Shown: positions 33,421-44,179, numbered from the stretch's first letter. The stretch: DNA of 64,000 nucleotides from Stemphylium vesicarium (GCA_004380135.1 QXCR01000100.1:49404-113403), one strand, 5' to 3'. The notes: generated from the letters alone by a model not told the origin. A program made the numbers and translations.

Positions 33421-34445
33421 AATTGAAATTCGCTGCCAGAAGTGAGACTATTTCGCTCACCATATGTGGGGCGGAAAGCGCGCTAAGGACGCGTCTGCTT
33501 CGGTGAAGGGAAGGAGCGACTTCGAGATGCACCTGCGATGCATATTTTCCGGATCAATCTCGATGACATCCTGAAAAGTGACAAATTAATCGAGACACTA
33601 AAGCTGGCTTGAATACAGCGACAGGCTCGTAATTGGAAGGATATACTCTTCGAGCTGCTCGAGTTCTAAAAGACTGCGTATACGTCTGGGGTCGAGGAGA
33701 TACCAAACCTAGAGTTTGTACCTATCGAAAACTGGGCAAGACTACCAAGAGGCCATCGACGAACAAGGCCCCTTGGGTTCGCTGGACAGACTCTCCCAAT
33801 ATCGCAACGAATTACAACCAATGTGCGTGGCACGCAGCTGTATAGAAACGTGGACTGACGTGTATAGACATTGCCAACAGACTGATAGCGCGGACGAGCC
33901 GGGCGTATACCGAGAATCACCAAGCATGCACATGATGTGTCAAACGACGTCGTTTTTATGCCTTGATACACCAAGCTCCTAGCGGACAAAGTGCTTTCGT
34001 CGTTATACTACCCCTAGAGCCTATGTTACGCGCCGGCCTAGATCTTGACGACATCGAATACTGGATATCAAAGGCAGAGTAGCCTCAGTCATGTAGAGGC
34101 TGCATAATGTTGTCAAGCGTCAAGGTTGGGGAGAATCATGTAGTATTAGGCTATGGGAGAGAGGCCTATATACTGAATGGAGCACGCACTAGTCCTGAGG
34201 GGAAGTGCGTGAGAGCAAACATGCGGTGGAACCTGGGGCAAACAGTACCGGCCCGTGCGGGAGACCCCACGGCCGACAAATGTATCCTAGTCCGACTTTT
34301 TCCAGTGTTGGTGCGGTACTGGTGTCGAGGCAAAGAAAGCGAAGGTGCGCAGAAAGTTTACAAACGAATACTAGTCGCCCTAGGATTGCTTCCCACACCG
34401 CTGATAACTCCAAACCCTCTATTTTGTTCCGCATCGGCAGTACGC
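33421..34445. other. Intergenic with coding-like fragments
   Basis: About 1 kb. Pieces of open frame in different phases between about 33630 and 34085 on the + strand have a protein-like look, for example VILPLEPMLRAGLDLDDIEYW, but stops separate them and no family was recognised. They may be remains of a dead gene. Confidence 0.3.
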
Positions 34446-35396
34446 TTAAGAGTTCATCTCCGCTCCCCACCGGCTTTGCTGTTCCTCCTCCGTAAGATAT
34501 CGGTCATCGTCAGGATCGAAGTCGGGCTTATTTTCGTCGCGATACAGACGATGGATATCAGCGATATCAGAGCGCTGTATAGCATGGTAAGCAAATTGTA
34601 TGGGAATGGAAGATGACCAAACCAAAGAACGTACCCCATCCAGCCACTGAACAGTCTTTGCCTTCCATACTTCTTCTGGCTGGTGCAGAGCTTCTTTTAT
34701 GTCATACTCCATGGTTATTTTATTCCCAAACATACATAAGTCATGTGTGAAGAGGAGTTTCACATCTACCCCCTCTTTGTCCAGAACACGTATGACGTCT
34801 CTGAATGTATCAAAGACCTCTTTCCAAAGATTTAGCCTGATATGATGCAGCGAAACCTTGATCGTGAACTTGAATCCCTGCTTTTTCTTGATCAGAAGCA
34901 GGGGCTCTGCAACGAGGTTTTGACGATGCGCTACATCGCGGATTCTGTCATCTAGGACGGGTTTTTCGTCCCCTGGAGATGGCGGAATGAGATGGTTCAC
35001 CGGCAATGTGATGAGAAGCCGATGCAAGAACTCTGCCGGGTTGAGCCCGACGTCGAAAACATCCTCTCAGCTAATACGCTGCACGGCAGTAATATGGAAT
35101 GCGTAGAGCAAGTCGTCGCGATTGTGGGCCATGTCATACCAACCCTCCACGACCTCCCTCGCCATGCTGAGGCCAACCAGTCGAGGACGGACGTAATGCG
35201 GAAGCGCCATGTGATATAGACAGTCAAGGTCCTCGGGAGTCGTGCAACGCCTGCACTTACTCCCAATGGTATTGCGCATGTGGGTAAAATAGTCTTCTTC
35301 CACGGTATCTGTATCCCAGATTTGTCGATAGACCAAGTCGCGCAACTCACGGGGAGCTTTGAATTCATAGCTGCGTGGATCAAGGCTGATATGCAC
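34446..35396 (-). pseudogene. F-box-like protein, degraded homologue of the 29618 gene
   Basis: A minus-strand frame matches the intact gene at 29618: APRELRDLVYRQIWDTD, AREVVEGWYDMAHN, VGLNPAEFLHRL, KQGFKFTIKVSLHHIRLNLW and VLDKEGVDVKLL. The last intron, 34634-34575 (GTACGT..ACAG, 60 nt), is at the same place as in the intact gene, and the tail shares HRLY..EN..DF. An in-frame TGA at 35069-35067 cuts the protein between the two halves of the conserved region. The stop lies in sequence that aligns across the stop with the intact copy, so it is not in an intron. The 5' end is also unclear: the frame starts from GTG at 35396 and a TGA lies 19 nt upstream. Frame 35396-34446 therefore cannot give a full protein as it stands. 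Confidence 0.7.
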
Positions 35397-35502
35397 ACGA
35401 ACTTGGGGCCGAGCTCACCGTGGAAAAGCCTATCAGGATTGTGTTAGTGATTGGACCTGGTAAGTGTTGAGCAGAAGCGGGTGTACGCTGGATGCACGTT
35501 TC

Positions 35503-35711
35503 TTAAAATTCCCGCATCGATTCGCGACTCCAGTAAAAGTCCTGCATGATATCCGAAACCTCTTGTGGTGACGGTAGACGATGATACTGCGAAAAGGGCT
35601 CCATAATGGAGAGGCTGAGTCGGAAATCAGCTCTGCGTCCCGAGTTTGCTATGCAAGTACAACTCACAAAGAGGGGCCTTCGGAACCACTGTCCGCATCT
35701 GAATCCGCCAT
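35503..35711 (-). other. Possible small gene or 5' piece of the degraded F-box-like gene
   Basis: ATG at 35711, exon 35711-35668, intron with GTGAGT donor and GACTCAG acceptor, exon 35614-35503 ending in TAA: 51 residues. The sequence (MADSDADSGSEGPSFLSIME then QEVSDIMQDFYWSRESM) has a natural protein composition. It lies just upstream of the degraded copy on the same strand and could be its original 5' part. After the TAA the frame stays open further, so CAA to TAA is possible. It might equally be an independent short gene. Confidence 0.3.
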
Positions 35712-36305
35712 TTCAATCCGTTCAGATGTTGAATGATATTTGAGAATTGCTGCGAGGTAATTGCAAGGATTGGCGTATCAACAAAAGTATGAGCCCTGAG
35801 ATGGCAACGTCTCTGATTTTCTGCTGCAAAGCTGTGGAAAGAGAGAAAGGATATGTGGGGTCGTACACGTGCTTGTACTTGTATGCGAGACGCTAAGACT
35901 ACCCCGACGCGGTGACATGCTCGTGGGTATGATCAACAGTAGCTTGAGGCCAACGAGCAACGTCGGACGTTGCGCTCGTACTACTAAACCGGATCGAGCA
36001 TGGGATTGATACTCCACCATTTGTGACAGGGATGGTTGGTGAAATGTCTTGTCGGGGAACATGACTCAGAACGGCAGGGGTAGGGAGATAATATGATCGT
36101 TGGGTTGTATTCGGGAGCAGTGCTTCGAGTGGTCCCGTTGCAGTGGTCGAACCGACTTGGACGCTGACAAAAATTCAAAAGCGAGAGCATAAATTTCACG
36201 CGGCAATGCTGCCTTCAAAAATGACATGCGAAAGCAAGTACTAGCTGAGTATATACACCAACAATATACAGACAGTCATATCTGGCCCAGCGAATCGCAA
36301 GCGGC
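35712..36305. other. Intergenic
   Basis: About 590 bp between minus-strand units; nothing was recognised. The right end is the 3' flank of the R3H gene. Confidence 0.45.
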
Positions 36306-37446
36306 TTAAACCAAACCATATAACGGTCGGGGCAACGATGTGCAGACCTGATCACCAGCATTGCCAGACTTCAGCTTCGCTCCCTTGACACCAATGTATG
36401 CTTCCCGTCGCGCGGGGTTGCCCACGGTAACGCTCCAGGTATTCAAGCCGTAGTAGACACCAATGTGATGTACAAGCCAGCGCCCAAAGCTCCCGCCTAC
36501 GTCTTCCTCAGGTGTCTCAAAGAGCATCAGCTCCTTCTTGATAGCTTCGGCCTCGGTGGGCGAGCGAAGGTCGTTCATTTGGCCATTTCTGCCGACGAAG
36601 ACAATCTCGTCGTCCTCACTATCAGGATCAGCAGGCAAGCCTTCCTGCTCTGCCCTGCGCTCTTTCTCCTCCCAGTCTGCCACGAACTTCCGTACCTCGC
36701 CCTCGAGATCCATGAGCAGGCCCTTGGCGCCACGCGACCGCTTGAGCTTCTCCCGCAGCTCCTTGGGCACAATACCGGGAGTTGTGGGGTTGGTGGCCAC
36801 GGTCTTGTTCGCAGTCTTCTGAGCCACTTCGGCCTTTTTGCGTTGGTTCGACTGGCGCTTCAGGCCTGCATCCCATAGCGGGGCGAGGTAGTAGGGAACG
36901 TGCTTGGACGTGTAGGTGGGGTGGACTTCCCAGTCCTTTGGAAGCGGAGGCTCGGCGTAGGGGTTGTTCAGGAGGCGATCTAGCCATATATCAATTGACA
37001 TGTACTTTCCAATATACTATGCGCAAAAAATGTGATGTTTCAAGGGTGGCGTTGCGATGCGCAAAGCGTCTCTGAGAGAAGGGGGGAGGGGCAAGCCCCA
37101 ACATACCATTCTCCCACCTCTGCCTGCGCCGAGTTCCCTCCTTGCCCTTCAACAAGGCCTCGCGCCGCTTCATACTATCACGGCGAAGCGGCTCCTTGCG
37201 CCGATAATAGCCACCCTCCTTTGCAGCAGCTGAAGCACCTACGGGGTGCACGGCGGCGGAAGGCGCATCGTGCTCATCGAGCGGGATGGCAAGCGTGACC
37301 GAGGTACCCGGAACCGCATCTCCAGGCGTAGAGATAGCAACGGAGCCGAGTGCAACAGTCGCTTGCTCAGTCCAGGCTTCGATGTCGATGGGCTGAGGCG
37401 GAGCGGCAGCCTGCTGGGGGCTTGAGGGAATATCGCCGATAGCCAT
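36306..37446 (-). CDS. R3H domain protein with R3H-associated N-terminal domain
   Basis: Exons 37446-37107 and 36979-36306 (127-nt intron) encode 337 residues. After a low-complexity N-terminus rich in Pro/Ala, the R3H-associated region begins with YYRRKEPLRRDSMKRREALL and continues over the splice as RWENDRLLNNPYAEPPLPKDWEVHPTYTSKHVPYYLAPLWD. A basic/acidic linker with DSEDDEIVF follows. The R3H fold, a single-strand nucleic-acid-binding domain, lies near residues 285-315 (RWLVHHIGVYYGLNTWSVTV then RREAYIGVKG). Homologues are widespread in ascomycetes, and the protein may act in RNA metabolism; no function is established that I know. It is the one clearly conserved gene inside the 29.6-39.3 kb block. 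Confidence 0.85.
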
Positions 37447-38106
37447 TGTGGTGGCGGTGATGGTGCGATTGACAAGGGAGGAAGTAACAATGGAGTCTGG
37501 AACGGAGCAATAGATAGAGCGCAGATACAAGAGATACCTGAGCAAAAGACCAAACGCAAGAAGCTCTATAACCAGCACTGTGAGGATGCGTCGGGGGACA
37601 GATGGCGATAAGTGCCGCGGCGCGAGTCGTTAGGTCATGGTTGTTCGCGTCATGCTCGGGAGCCAATCAATGGGCAAACGTGGGGCAAGCCACGCATCAA
37701 GGAGCGAGACAGCAGGAGTCACACGTCTGCGACTGCGCGCGCAGTCATCGTCAAAGGGCGCGCGTCAGCGTGGAAGGATGCGATTCTGTCAGCAGCATGA
37801 GAGTTGTGTTCCATCGTTGACCTATCGTGGCCTTGTCACATGTAATGCAGGGTCGCTCCAGGGCTGTGCGGGGCGCATACAATCATCTCTACGTTGAATA
37901 CTAGTCCCATGTCAATATTGGTTGTTGCATTCTTAGAAGGGCAAAATGTATTCAATAGTCGTATATTCACTTCTACCACGAAAAGTTTTCAGCCTAAATT
38001 GGTGCCTTGTTACCTGCACAGCCGTGGTTCTATTAACCTCAAAGCGCCGACGCCAAGATCAAACCAAGACATCCATTAATCCAGGGGCATACGCCAACTC
38101 CGTGCA
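37447..38106. other. Intergenic
   Basis: 660 bp, upstream of the R3H gene and downstream of the next minus-strand gene. Nothing was recognised. Confidence 0.45.
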
Positions 38107-39291
38107 TCAGTCATCTCTCGCCCAGAACTTATCAATGTCATCCGGTATAGGAATACCATTGCGTTGGGCAAATTCCTTCCAGTTCAGCGTCGGCTGATAC
38201 CACTTCCGTGAAGTAACCAACCGCTTCTTCTTATGCTTGCTCAACGTGCCTGTACGACGCGTTATCTGGAGCAGTGGCCAGTCGGTCATCTGCAACTCTC
38301 CACCTTTGCCTTGAATGGAGAGTTGCATGCACTCAGTGTACCACTCTGGCAACCCAGTAATTTGTACATCCTTGATGCCACGAAGCGATGCTAGACTTTC
38401 CAATCCGAATATGAATTTGTCTGTCCTCTCGGGAGTGATACCACGCGAATATCTGTATCTAGGGTGGACCCAATGGTGTATCCTTTTGGTCCTCGGCAAT
38501 GATCGCTTGAAGTCGACAGTCAAGTCTTGCAAGAGTGACTTTTGGTTGTCGTCGTCGGAGTGCTCTTTGAGGATTTCGACCAGATACTCCAGGCGCGCCC
38601 GTTGGCGCTTGACTGCCCAGTGGCTGTCAACATCGGGAACTACCTCGATGTGAATACGACGCAGGTTGCGTAGTAAGGGGAGCCGGATGGGGTGGCCGAG
38701 TGATCCAAAGATGTGTGGGCTGCGTAGAGATTTGGGCCATAAGCTTTTCCCGTGGACAATGAACTTGTAAGTGTTCGTGCCATATAAAACAGCTGAATGC
38801 GTTAGCTCGATAATAACTTCTCATGATGAGAACCTACCCAGCGTCTCATTTGAGATGAGTTTGTTTACTCGAAACAGTTGCGTCTCAGCTGTAATGCGGT
38901 TGTCTCGAAGTATATGTGTGTGAAGGTAGAAAGGATTACCCCCAAGATGGACCGCAGATGTCTCTCCCCTCCGCCGCCCTAGGACATCATAGACGGGTTG
39001 ACCGTCTACGACGTCATATTTCTCAAATGTGATAGTCAGGTCATGCGGCAAGAGAAACGAGTAGACGTAGCAGCGTAATTCTGCTGGTAGGTCGAGAAAA
39101 CGGAAGCTTGACACTAGCGCTAGTGTCTGGCCGAGAGAGTTTCCCGTGATATTCCCATCTTCTTCAAACCCATTATCGACGAAAACGAACCCCGTCTCCT
39201 CGCAGGTCTCGTAAAGAAATTCCACGTCTTTCGACCGCTCGGAGTCGAAGTCCGAAACGGGACTATCCGCTGTGATCAAACGAGGGGCCAT
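38107..39291 (-). CDS. F-box-like/2EXR-type protein of unknown function
   Basis: Exons 39291-38838 and 38792-38107 (45-nt intron, GTAGGT..TTCAG, CTAAC branch site) give 379 residues. An acidic N-terminus of about 60 residues leads into FRFLDLPAELRCYVYSFLLP, the leader of the small F-box-like proteins common in Pleosporales. Then come LFRVNKLISNETLGAVLYGTNTYKF, the classic block in which an old-reading-frame helix is followed by a strand, and IRLPLLRNLRRIHIEV. The C-terminal half has basic stretches (SKHKKKR) and no named domain. Unlike the pair at 29618 and 34446 it shows no stop. Its core differs from theirs, so it belongs to another branch. Function unknown. Confidence 0.75.
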
Positions 39292-39928
39292 GTTGCGGAC
39301 GAAAACGTCCGATTTTCGAAAACGAGGCTGGATTTATGGACGACGAAATCGGTGATCTTCCGTATGGGATGGGCTCAGGCTCGATGGATGAGTTCAAGTT
39401 CAAAAGATAAAGGCGAGTCGGTGAGGTTTCTCCAAGGCTGAGTCCACCAATAGCGTGCTCTCACCCAAGGCAGCAATACGCCCCACACTTTTGTAGTGAA
39501 GGCCGCACCTCTAGCAGGCGATGGATTCCTACCGATGATGGAAAATGATAGCAGAAACCGAGAAGATGAGAGATGACGGAGTTACATGCTACGGAAGGAG
39601 CGAGCCCCTGATGCCTACAATACAGGTAATCGCGTGTAGCTGCCCCGCCAAGACCGGGCTCTGTACCACATACCTAAACGAGGCTGCCCCGCCAATGTGC
39701 ATGATGCGGTTGGAAAGGCCTCGTGGGTTAGGAAAAGCAGCTCGCGCAAGGCTGAGGCGATTGGACAAGACGGACTTGCAAAGAGGAGACTTGTCTGTAT
39801 TCACAATTTGAATTTGGGGCAACTGAAAATCAAGATGAGGGCATTCCATGATATCAGCATAAGCCGACGCGTACTGCATACAGCAGTGAGCCAGGAAGAC
39901 GAACAGGAACTGCCGTCAAAATGATAGC
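39292..39928. other. Intergenic
   Basis: 637 bp; nothing was recognised. It includes the upstream region of the F-box-like gene and the 3' flank of the HIT gene. Confidence 0.45.
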
Positions 39929-40596
39929 TCACGCAGCAGTGTTCCCACCCTCTCCATAGCTTCCGACGGCCTGCTCGTCCTTGGCCATTTCCTGCGCAAG
40001 CCATTCGGCCTCTTTTTGCATCTCCTCGTCGCTCCGAGGCTTGCGACTGTCATTGTCGACAGCCGGGAAACGCGCCCTCTTCTCTTCATCAGCGAGATCG
40101 GTCCTCGCGGCCTTCTCCTTCTCGGCCAGCTGCTTGTTCAGGTCGGCGTCCTCGCTCTCCATCATGCCGTATATAGCATCGGTGCCGCCCTTCTCTTCCA
40201 GGTCGTCCTTCTTGCGGGGGATGATGTGAGCATGCACGTGGGGCACGCTCTGACCTGCGTCTACGCCATCTTGAATGGCGATGTTGAGAGACGACGCTTT
40301 GAAGACGCGCTCTACCATGCGCGACACGCGCTGCACCGTCAGAAAGAGGTCCTGCACTTCAGCGGTAGACAAGTCGTTGAACCGTGGCACGATGCGACGC
40401 GGTGAGACGAGGACATGGCCCGGCAGGAGGGGCTTCAGGTTGACTATCGCAAAAGATAGGCGTGTTACGTGGAAGACCTATGCATGCCTCAGTCAACAGT
40501 CCGGCTGCACGACTCTAGCCGCCCAACAGCAGAGCAACACACCTGGTTTGTAACCACAAAGGTGCCAAACTTGATGACATCCTTGGTGAGCGGCAT
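39929..40596 (-). CDS. HIT-family dinucleoside polyphosphate hydrolase (FHIT/Hnt2-like)
   Basis: Exons 40596-40543 and 40477-39929 (65-nt intron, CTGAC branch) encode 200 residues. The protein opens with MPLTKDVIKFGTFVVTNQ, then FAIVNLKPLLPGHVLVSPRR and the histidine triad HVHAHIIPR near residue 98, in which the middle His is the expected nucleophile. Fungal relatives (Hnt2, Aph1) cleave Ap3A/Ap4A-type nucleotides. An insert of about 60 residues after the triad (rich in Lys, Glu, Asp) separates it from the C-terminal WLAQEMAKDE. The first exon is only 18 codons and was found from its ATG and a GTGTGT donor. Divergent from the STEEP1-like gene. Confidence 0.9.
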
Positions 40597-41883
40597 TCTC
40601 CCCCGTGTCTAGACGAGTGGGCGTCGCAAGCACTTGCAACGCCAAACGGGTCTCAAGCTCGGAATACGGCCGGCGGCGCGCGTCAGGATTCCGAAACGGA
40701 AGGCGGAACTTTCCTTCCCTCACAGGCTTCTATGCACGCCATACTCTTCGGCCGCCGTCGCCTTGGCTCTGCTTTAGCGCTGGCATTTCGAGGCGAACAG
40801 AGAGGGGCCCATTCTCGGCCCATCTTTTCTTCCCCCTGGTCACATGCCACCACGGCCAGGGGTGACTCCATGGTGAGCGGCGCAGTCGGACACCAAACAG
40901 ATGCAACGCGTGGTGGCCTTCTGCACATCCATTCGCACAACCAGTTCCACGCTCGACGCCGTGGGGACACGTCGTGGGGTTTTTGCCCTGTGCTCACTCA
41001 GATGCTCGCCATGACGCCGCCGCCGACGCCCTCCGCCGGTTTACCCATTGCAGCGCCGGCAGCGGCACCCTCCTTCACGCGCACACACTATAAATCCAAC
41101 ATGTTTCCAGGTCAGGCCATGCAGAAATCCCCCATGACGCTTCTGTGCCTTTTCCCTTATCAATACCCGTTACTTTAGTGGACCCCAGTGGACCGTTTTT
41201 ACTCAGACGTTTTTTTGCAGCTAACACATACTTCTGACTCCTCCAAGCCTAGCTTGAAGAAGCGACTTGGTCTTACTCCACCTAGAGACGCGCCGAAGAG
41301 GGTCTCATCAGCGAGCTTGGCTGGGGCATTGGGTTTCAAGCCCGGACAAGCTTTCAAACAAATTACCATACACCACATCACACATCCCACAATCCGCCTC
41401 ACCAGCCGCGTAGCGAAGCACGGACAAAGCGCAGCTCCATTGATTGACTTGGCATCCTCGAGTGCTGGCGTCGATCGTCTCGCTGCCAAAAGACCGTGCT
41501 GGAAGAAGAAGGATCCCCACAGATCCACCACGTGCGCTTGTCTCTAAGGCGTAAGGGAGGACCGGGATCAGGGTCCGCTTCGAGATTACTACTAAGCACC
41601 GAGTATAAGAAGGCGTGGTCGGACCTCCGATTCTAGGAACCCATCTTGGATATCTGGATTATCTACAACATTTCTACTGCTTTCTAGTTCAACAATACCT
41701 TAGCGCTACCAAGCCGGATACATACATCAGCATTGTGCCACCTTCTCTCTCGCAAGTCTAGCCACGAATCCCGTGGATCGGCACCGTATCTCTACCTTGG
41801 AGATATATCAATCGCATTCCACACCACTTGGACACAACTTGACCACCAAACACCAAACTACTCCTACACAAACCACCACCGAA
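40597..41883. other. Divergent promoter region, HIT (-) and STEEP1-like (+)
   Basis: About 1.3 kb. Two open frames of 119-148 codons on the + strand (around 40732 and 41188) have no recognisable domain and random-looking composition; I do not annotate them as genes. Confidence 0.45.
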
Positions 41884-42450
41884 ATGGATATCGCCACTAC
41901 CTCGCGCGCCTACTTCGCCATGCCCTCGCCCACACCCGAGGAGAAGATCTCGCTGCAAGCCTCAAACACAGTCTACACCTACCACTGCCTATGCAGCCAC
42001 CTTCTCCTCGCAACCACCACACCGCTCCCCTCTCTGCCCACACGGCGCCACACTCGCGACGCCGCACACATCATGCCGCTGCCGCCTGCGCCTTCACCCG
42101 CCTCGCGCACCAAGAACGCCGCGTCCAACAATAACAACAACGACCACTACGGGCTGCTCCTCTCAACGCGACAAGACCGGCAAGCCGAGATCATAACCAG
42201 CGACTCGGGCTTTGAGAAGCGGTACCAGCAGCGCTGTGGCCGGTGCGACCTCGTCGTGGGCTACCAGCTCGACTGGCAGCAATTCTCCGTGGACCGGACG
42301 GGTCGAAGGGAAGACTACGTTTTCCTGCTTCCCGGGGGGTTCGTCAAGACGAGCGACATGATTGCGGGGAAGACTGCTTCTTCGGCTTCGGCGGGTGGTG
42401 CTGGTGGTGCCATGGGCAGCACCGTCAGTGTCACCGAAGTCAAGGCGTAA
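41884..42450 (+). CDS. STEEP1-like protein (CXorf56 family)
   Basis: Intronless, 188 residues. In vertebrates STEEP1 promotes exit of STING from the endoplasmic reticulum; fungal relatives have no assigned role. Conserved features visible are TVYTYHCLCSHLLLATTTPL near the N-terminus (paired Cys of a zinc-binding fold), then FEKRYQQRCGRCDLVVGYQL (second CxxC pair), and YVFLLPGGFVKTSDM. A polar insert with a run of Asn (about residues 80-85) separates the halves. The Ala/Gly/Ser tail is low-complexity. The ATG at 41884 is chosen because the frame upstream is open but without ATG in good context. Substantially shorter than the human protein. Family assignment from memory; the Cys pairs and PGG motif support it. 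Confidence 0.75.
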   Translation: MDIATTSRAYFAMPSPTPEEKISLQASNTVYTYHCLCSHLLLATTTPLPSLPTRRHTRDAAHIMPLPPAPSPASRTKNAASNNNNNDHYGLLLSTRQDRQAEIITSDSGFEKRYQQRCGRCDLVVGYQLDWQQFSVDRTGRREDYVFLLPGGFVKTSDMIAGKTASSASAGGAGGAMGSTVSVTEVKA

Positions 42451-43608
42451 GCCTGACTCACTGGCTCTAGCGCATGTGCATGGGCATAGACTGTTCCCGC
42501 TGCGTCGCATCCGTGTTTGCCGTCGGTTCTCTTCTACTTCTTCCTCTTCACCGTCTCTCTCTTGCCTTTCAGCTGCCACGGTCTGTGTGTAGTGAGACAA
42601 GAGCGGCTGGGGTAAAAAAAGAAGACGGCTTGCAAGCATTGTGCATGTGTGCGTGCATGCAGGGGCAGCCATGGCATGGAGAAAGGGCTCCCCACCTTTT
42701 ACTCCGCTATCGCTCTCACCTCAACTCGACCTTCTCCACGGGGAAAGCATGCATCTACCATCGTAGTGCATCTCCTTCTCTTCCCCTTCTCAACAATTCT
42801 CAATACTCCCCCCTCCTCTTCCTCCATCACGACCATGGTACACGGCCTCAATACTCAATCGGGAAAGACGCTAGAGCAGTTTTCTATTTCCATCTCTTTT
42901 CCTTGTTTTTTTTTCTTTCTTGCTTTCTCTTCGGGATTCGGGAGCGGGAGCAACAAAGCGTCAGTCAGTTCTGTGGTTCTATATATATCTTTATCTGCAA
43001 GGACGTTTTTCTCATCAGCATCATCATCATTTATCGGTTCGCAGCTGCAAAGTCATCTCGTCATCTATCGGTTGTCGTTTCTTTTCTTTCGTCGTTCATC
43101 TTACGATCAATATTAAGATACCCATCCATGCCCCACTGGCGGAACGCACAAGGCTTCTCTCGCTACAACCCAGAATCAAGGGAAAAAGAATGCCTATAAA
43201 GTCATTAGAACAGCGTCCGGAATGGGACCAAAAACAGAGTTGCATTACCTGTTTGTATTGGATCTTTTTACGCATCTCATGTGCATTCATTTCTGTTCAC
43301 TCGTGACTTGATCTCGTGATATGCGCTGTGTTGATGATTTCATTCGCTTTCCTCAGTTGTCCGCCCTGATGAACCAACTCAACTGACTCTCCATGGAACT
43401 AGCAGGCAACTCCGTAATGCCCGTCCCTTCCCTATCGTGCGCGATATCAAAGAAACAGATATATATATCATGACAAGTATAGTTTCCAACGCCCATGCAA
43501 GCAAAAAAAGCAAAAAAGATGTGAATCTCGCATGCTAACAACCGTGACCCGTTTCAGACATGCTCGCGTAAAATGTGGTTGCTCAAGTAGAAAGACGTTC
43601 GAGGGAGT
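42451..43608. other. Intergenic, pyrimidine-rich
   Basis: About 1.2 kb with long T/C-rich stretches on the + strand, for example 42898-42940 and around 43000-43090. Open frames here reflect this composition (Ser/Phe/Leu repeats) and are not annotated. It probably includes the 3' UTR of the STEEP1-like gene and of the convergent myosin light chain gene. Confidence 0.45.
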
Positions 43609-44179
43609 CTAGTTCTCCGCAATCGTCTTGACGAACTCTATCATAGCTGTTAGCCCATGTGACCCCGGGAAGTTGTTTGTGGGGAAAGGACTAGAAACTC
43701 ACCCCTGTAGTCAACCTCGTTATTGCTAGCATCGATGGTGCTCTTGAACAGCTCATCGACCTCCTCCTCGCTCATCTTCTCGCCCAGGTTGGTCAGAATG
43801 TACTTGATCTGACCCTTTCCGACGAAACCGCTCCTGTCCTTGTCGAAGACCTGGAAGCCGCGGATGTATTCTTCAATGTCAAAGGGTTCGCGGAAGCCGC
43901 CGGGGCGGTTGAGGATCTTGGAGAAGGTGTCGAAGTCGACTGCGCGCAGTTATGTTAGTAGCTGGTGGCGCACGTCTGGGTATAGGGGGATGCGGAAAAC
44001 GTACAGTCGGCGCCGACACCACGCTCCAAATCCGCAATCTCGGCAAGTGTAGGGTTCTGGCCGCAGGCGCGGAGAAGGTCACCGAGAGCGCTGCGGTCGA
44101 CACGGCCGTTGCCGCGCTTGTCGAAGAGCTGGAAAGCTTCGCGGTAGTTGGTAGAGGCCTGGTTGGTGTTATTACTCAT
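43609..44179 (-). CDS. cdc4: Myosin essential light chain (Cdc4/Mlc1 type)
   Basis: EF-hand protein that binds the IQ motifs of class II/V myosins and is needed for the cytokinetic ring in fission yeast. Exons 44179-44005, 43939-43703 and 43637-43609 encode 146 residues; introns are both 65 nt, with TACTAAC and GCTAAC branch sites. The last exon is 29 nt. The first EF-hand is degenerate (LFDKRGNGRVDRSALGDLL). The third, VFDKDRSGFVGKGQIKYIL, retains Asp and Gly at key loop places but Val at a hydrophobic position. The final EF-hand (DASNNEVDYRGEFVKTI) has lost the acidic pattern. This mix of lost calcium sites is usual for essential light chains and separates it from calmodulin. Function is inferred by family. 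Confidence 0.9.

Noticed and set aside
34107..34616. 169-codon plus-strand frame
   Set aside because: Antisense to the degraded F-box-like copy at its right end and motif-free elsewhere.
42474..43199. 241-codon plus-strand frame
   Set aside because: Composition follows the T/C-rich sequence (Ser, Phe, Leu, Ile runs); no ATG in good context and no domain.
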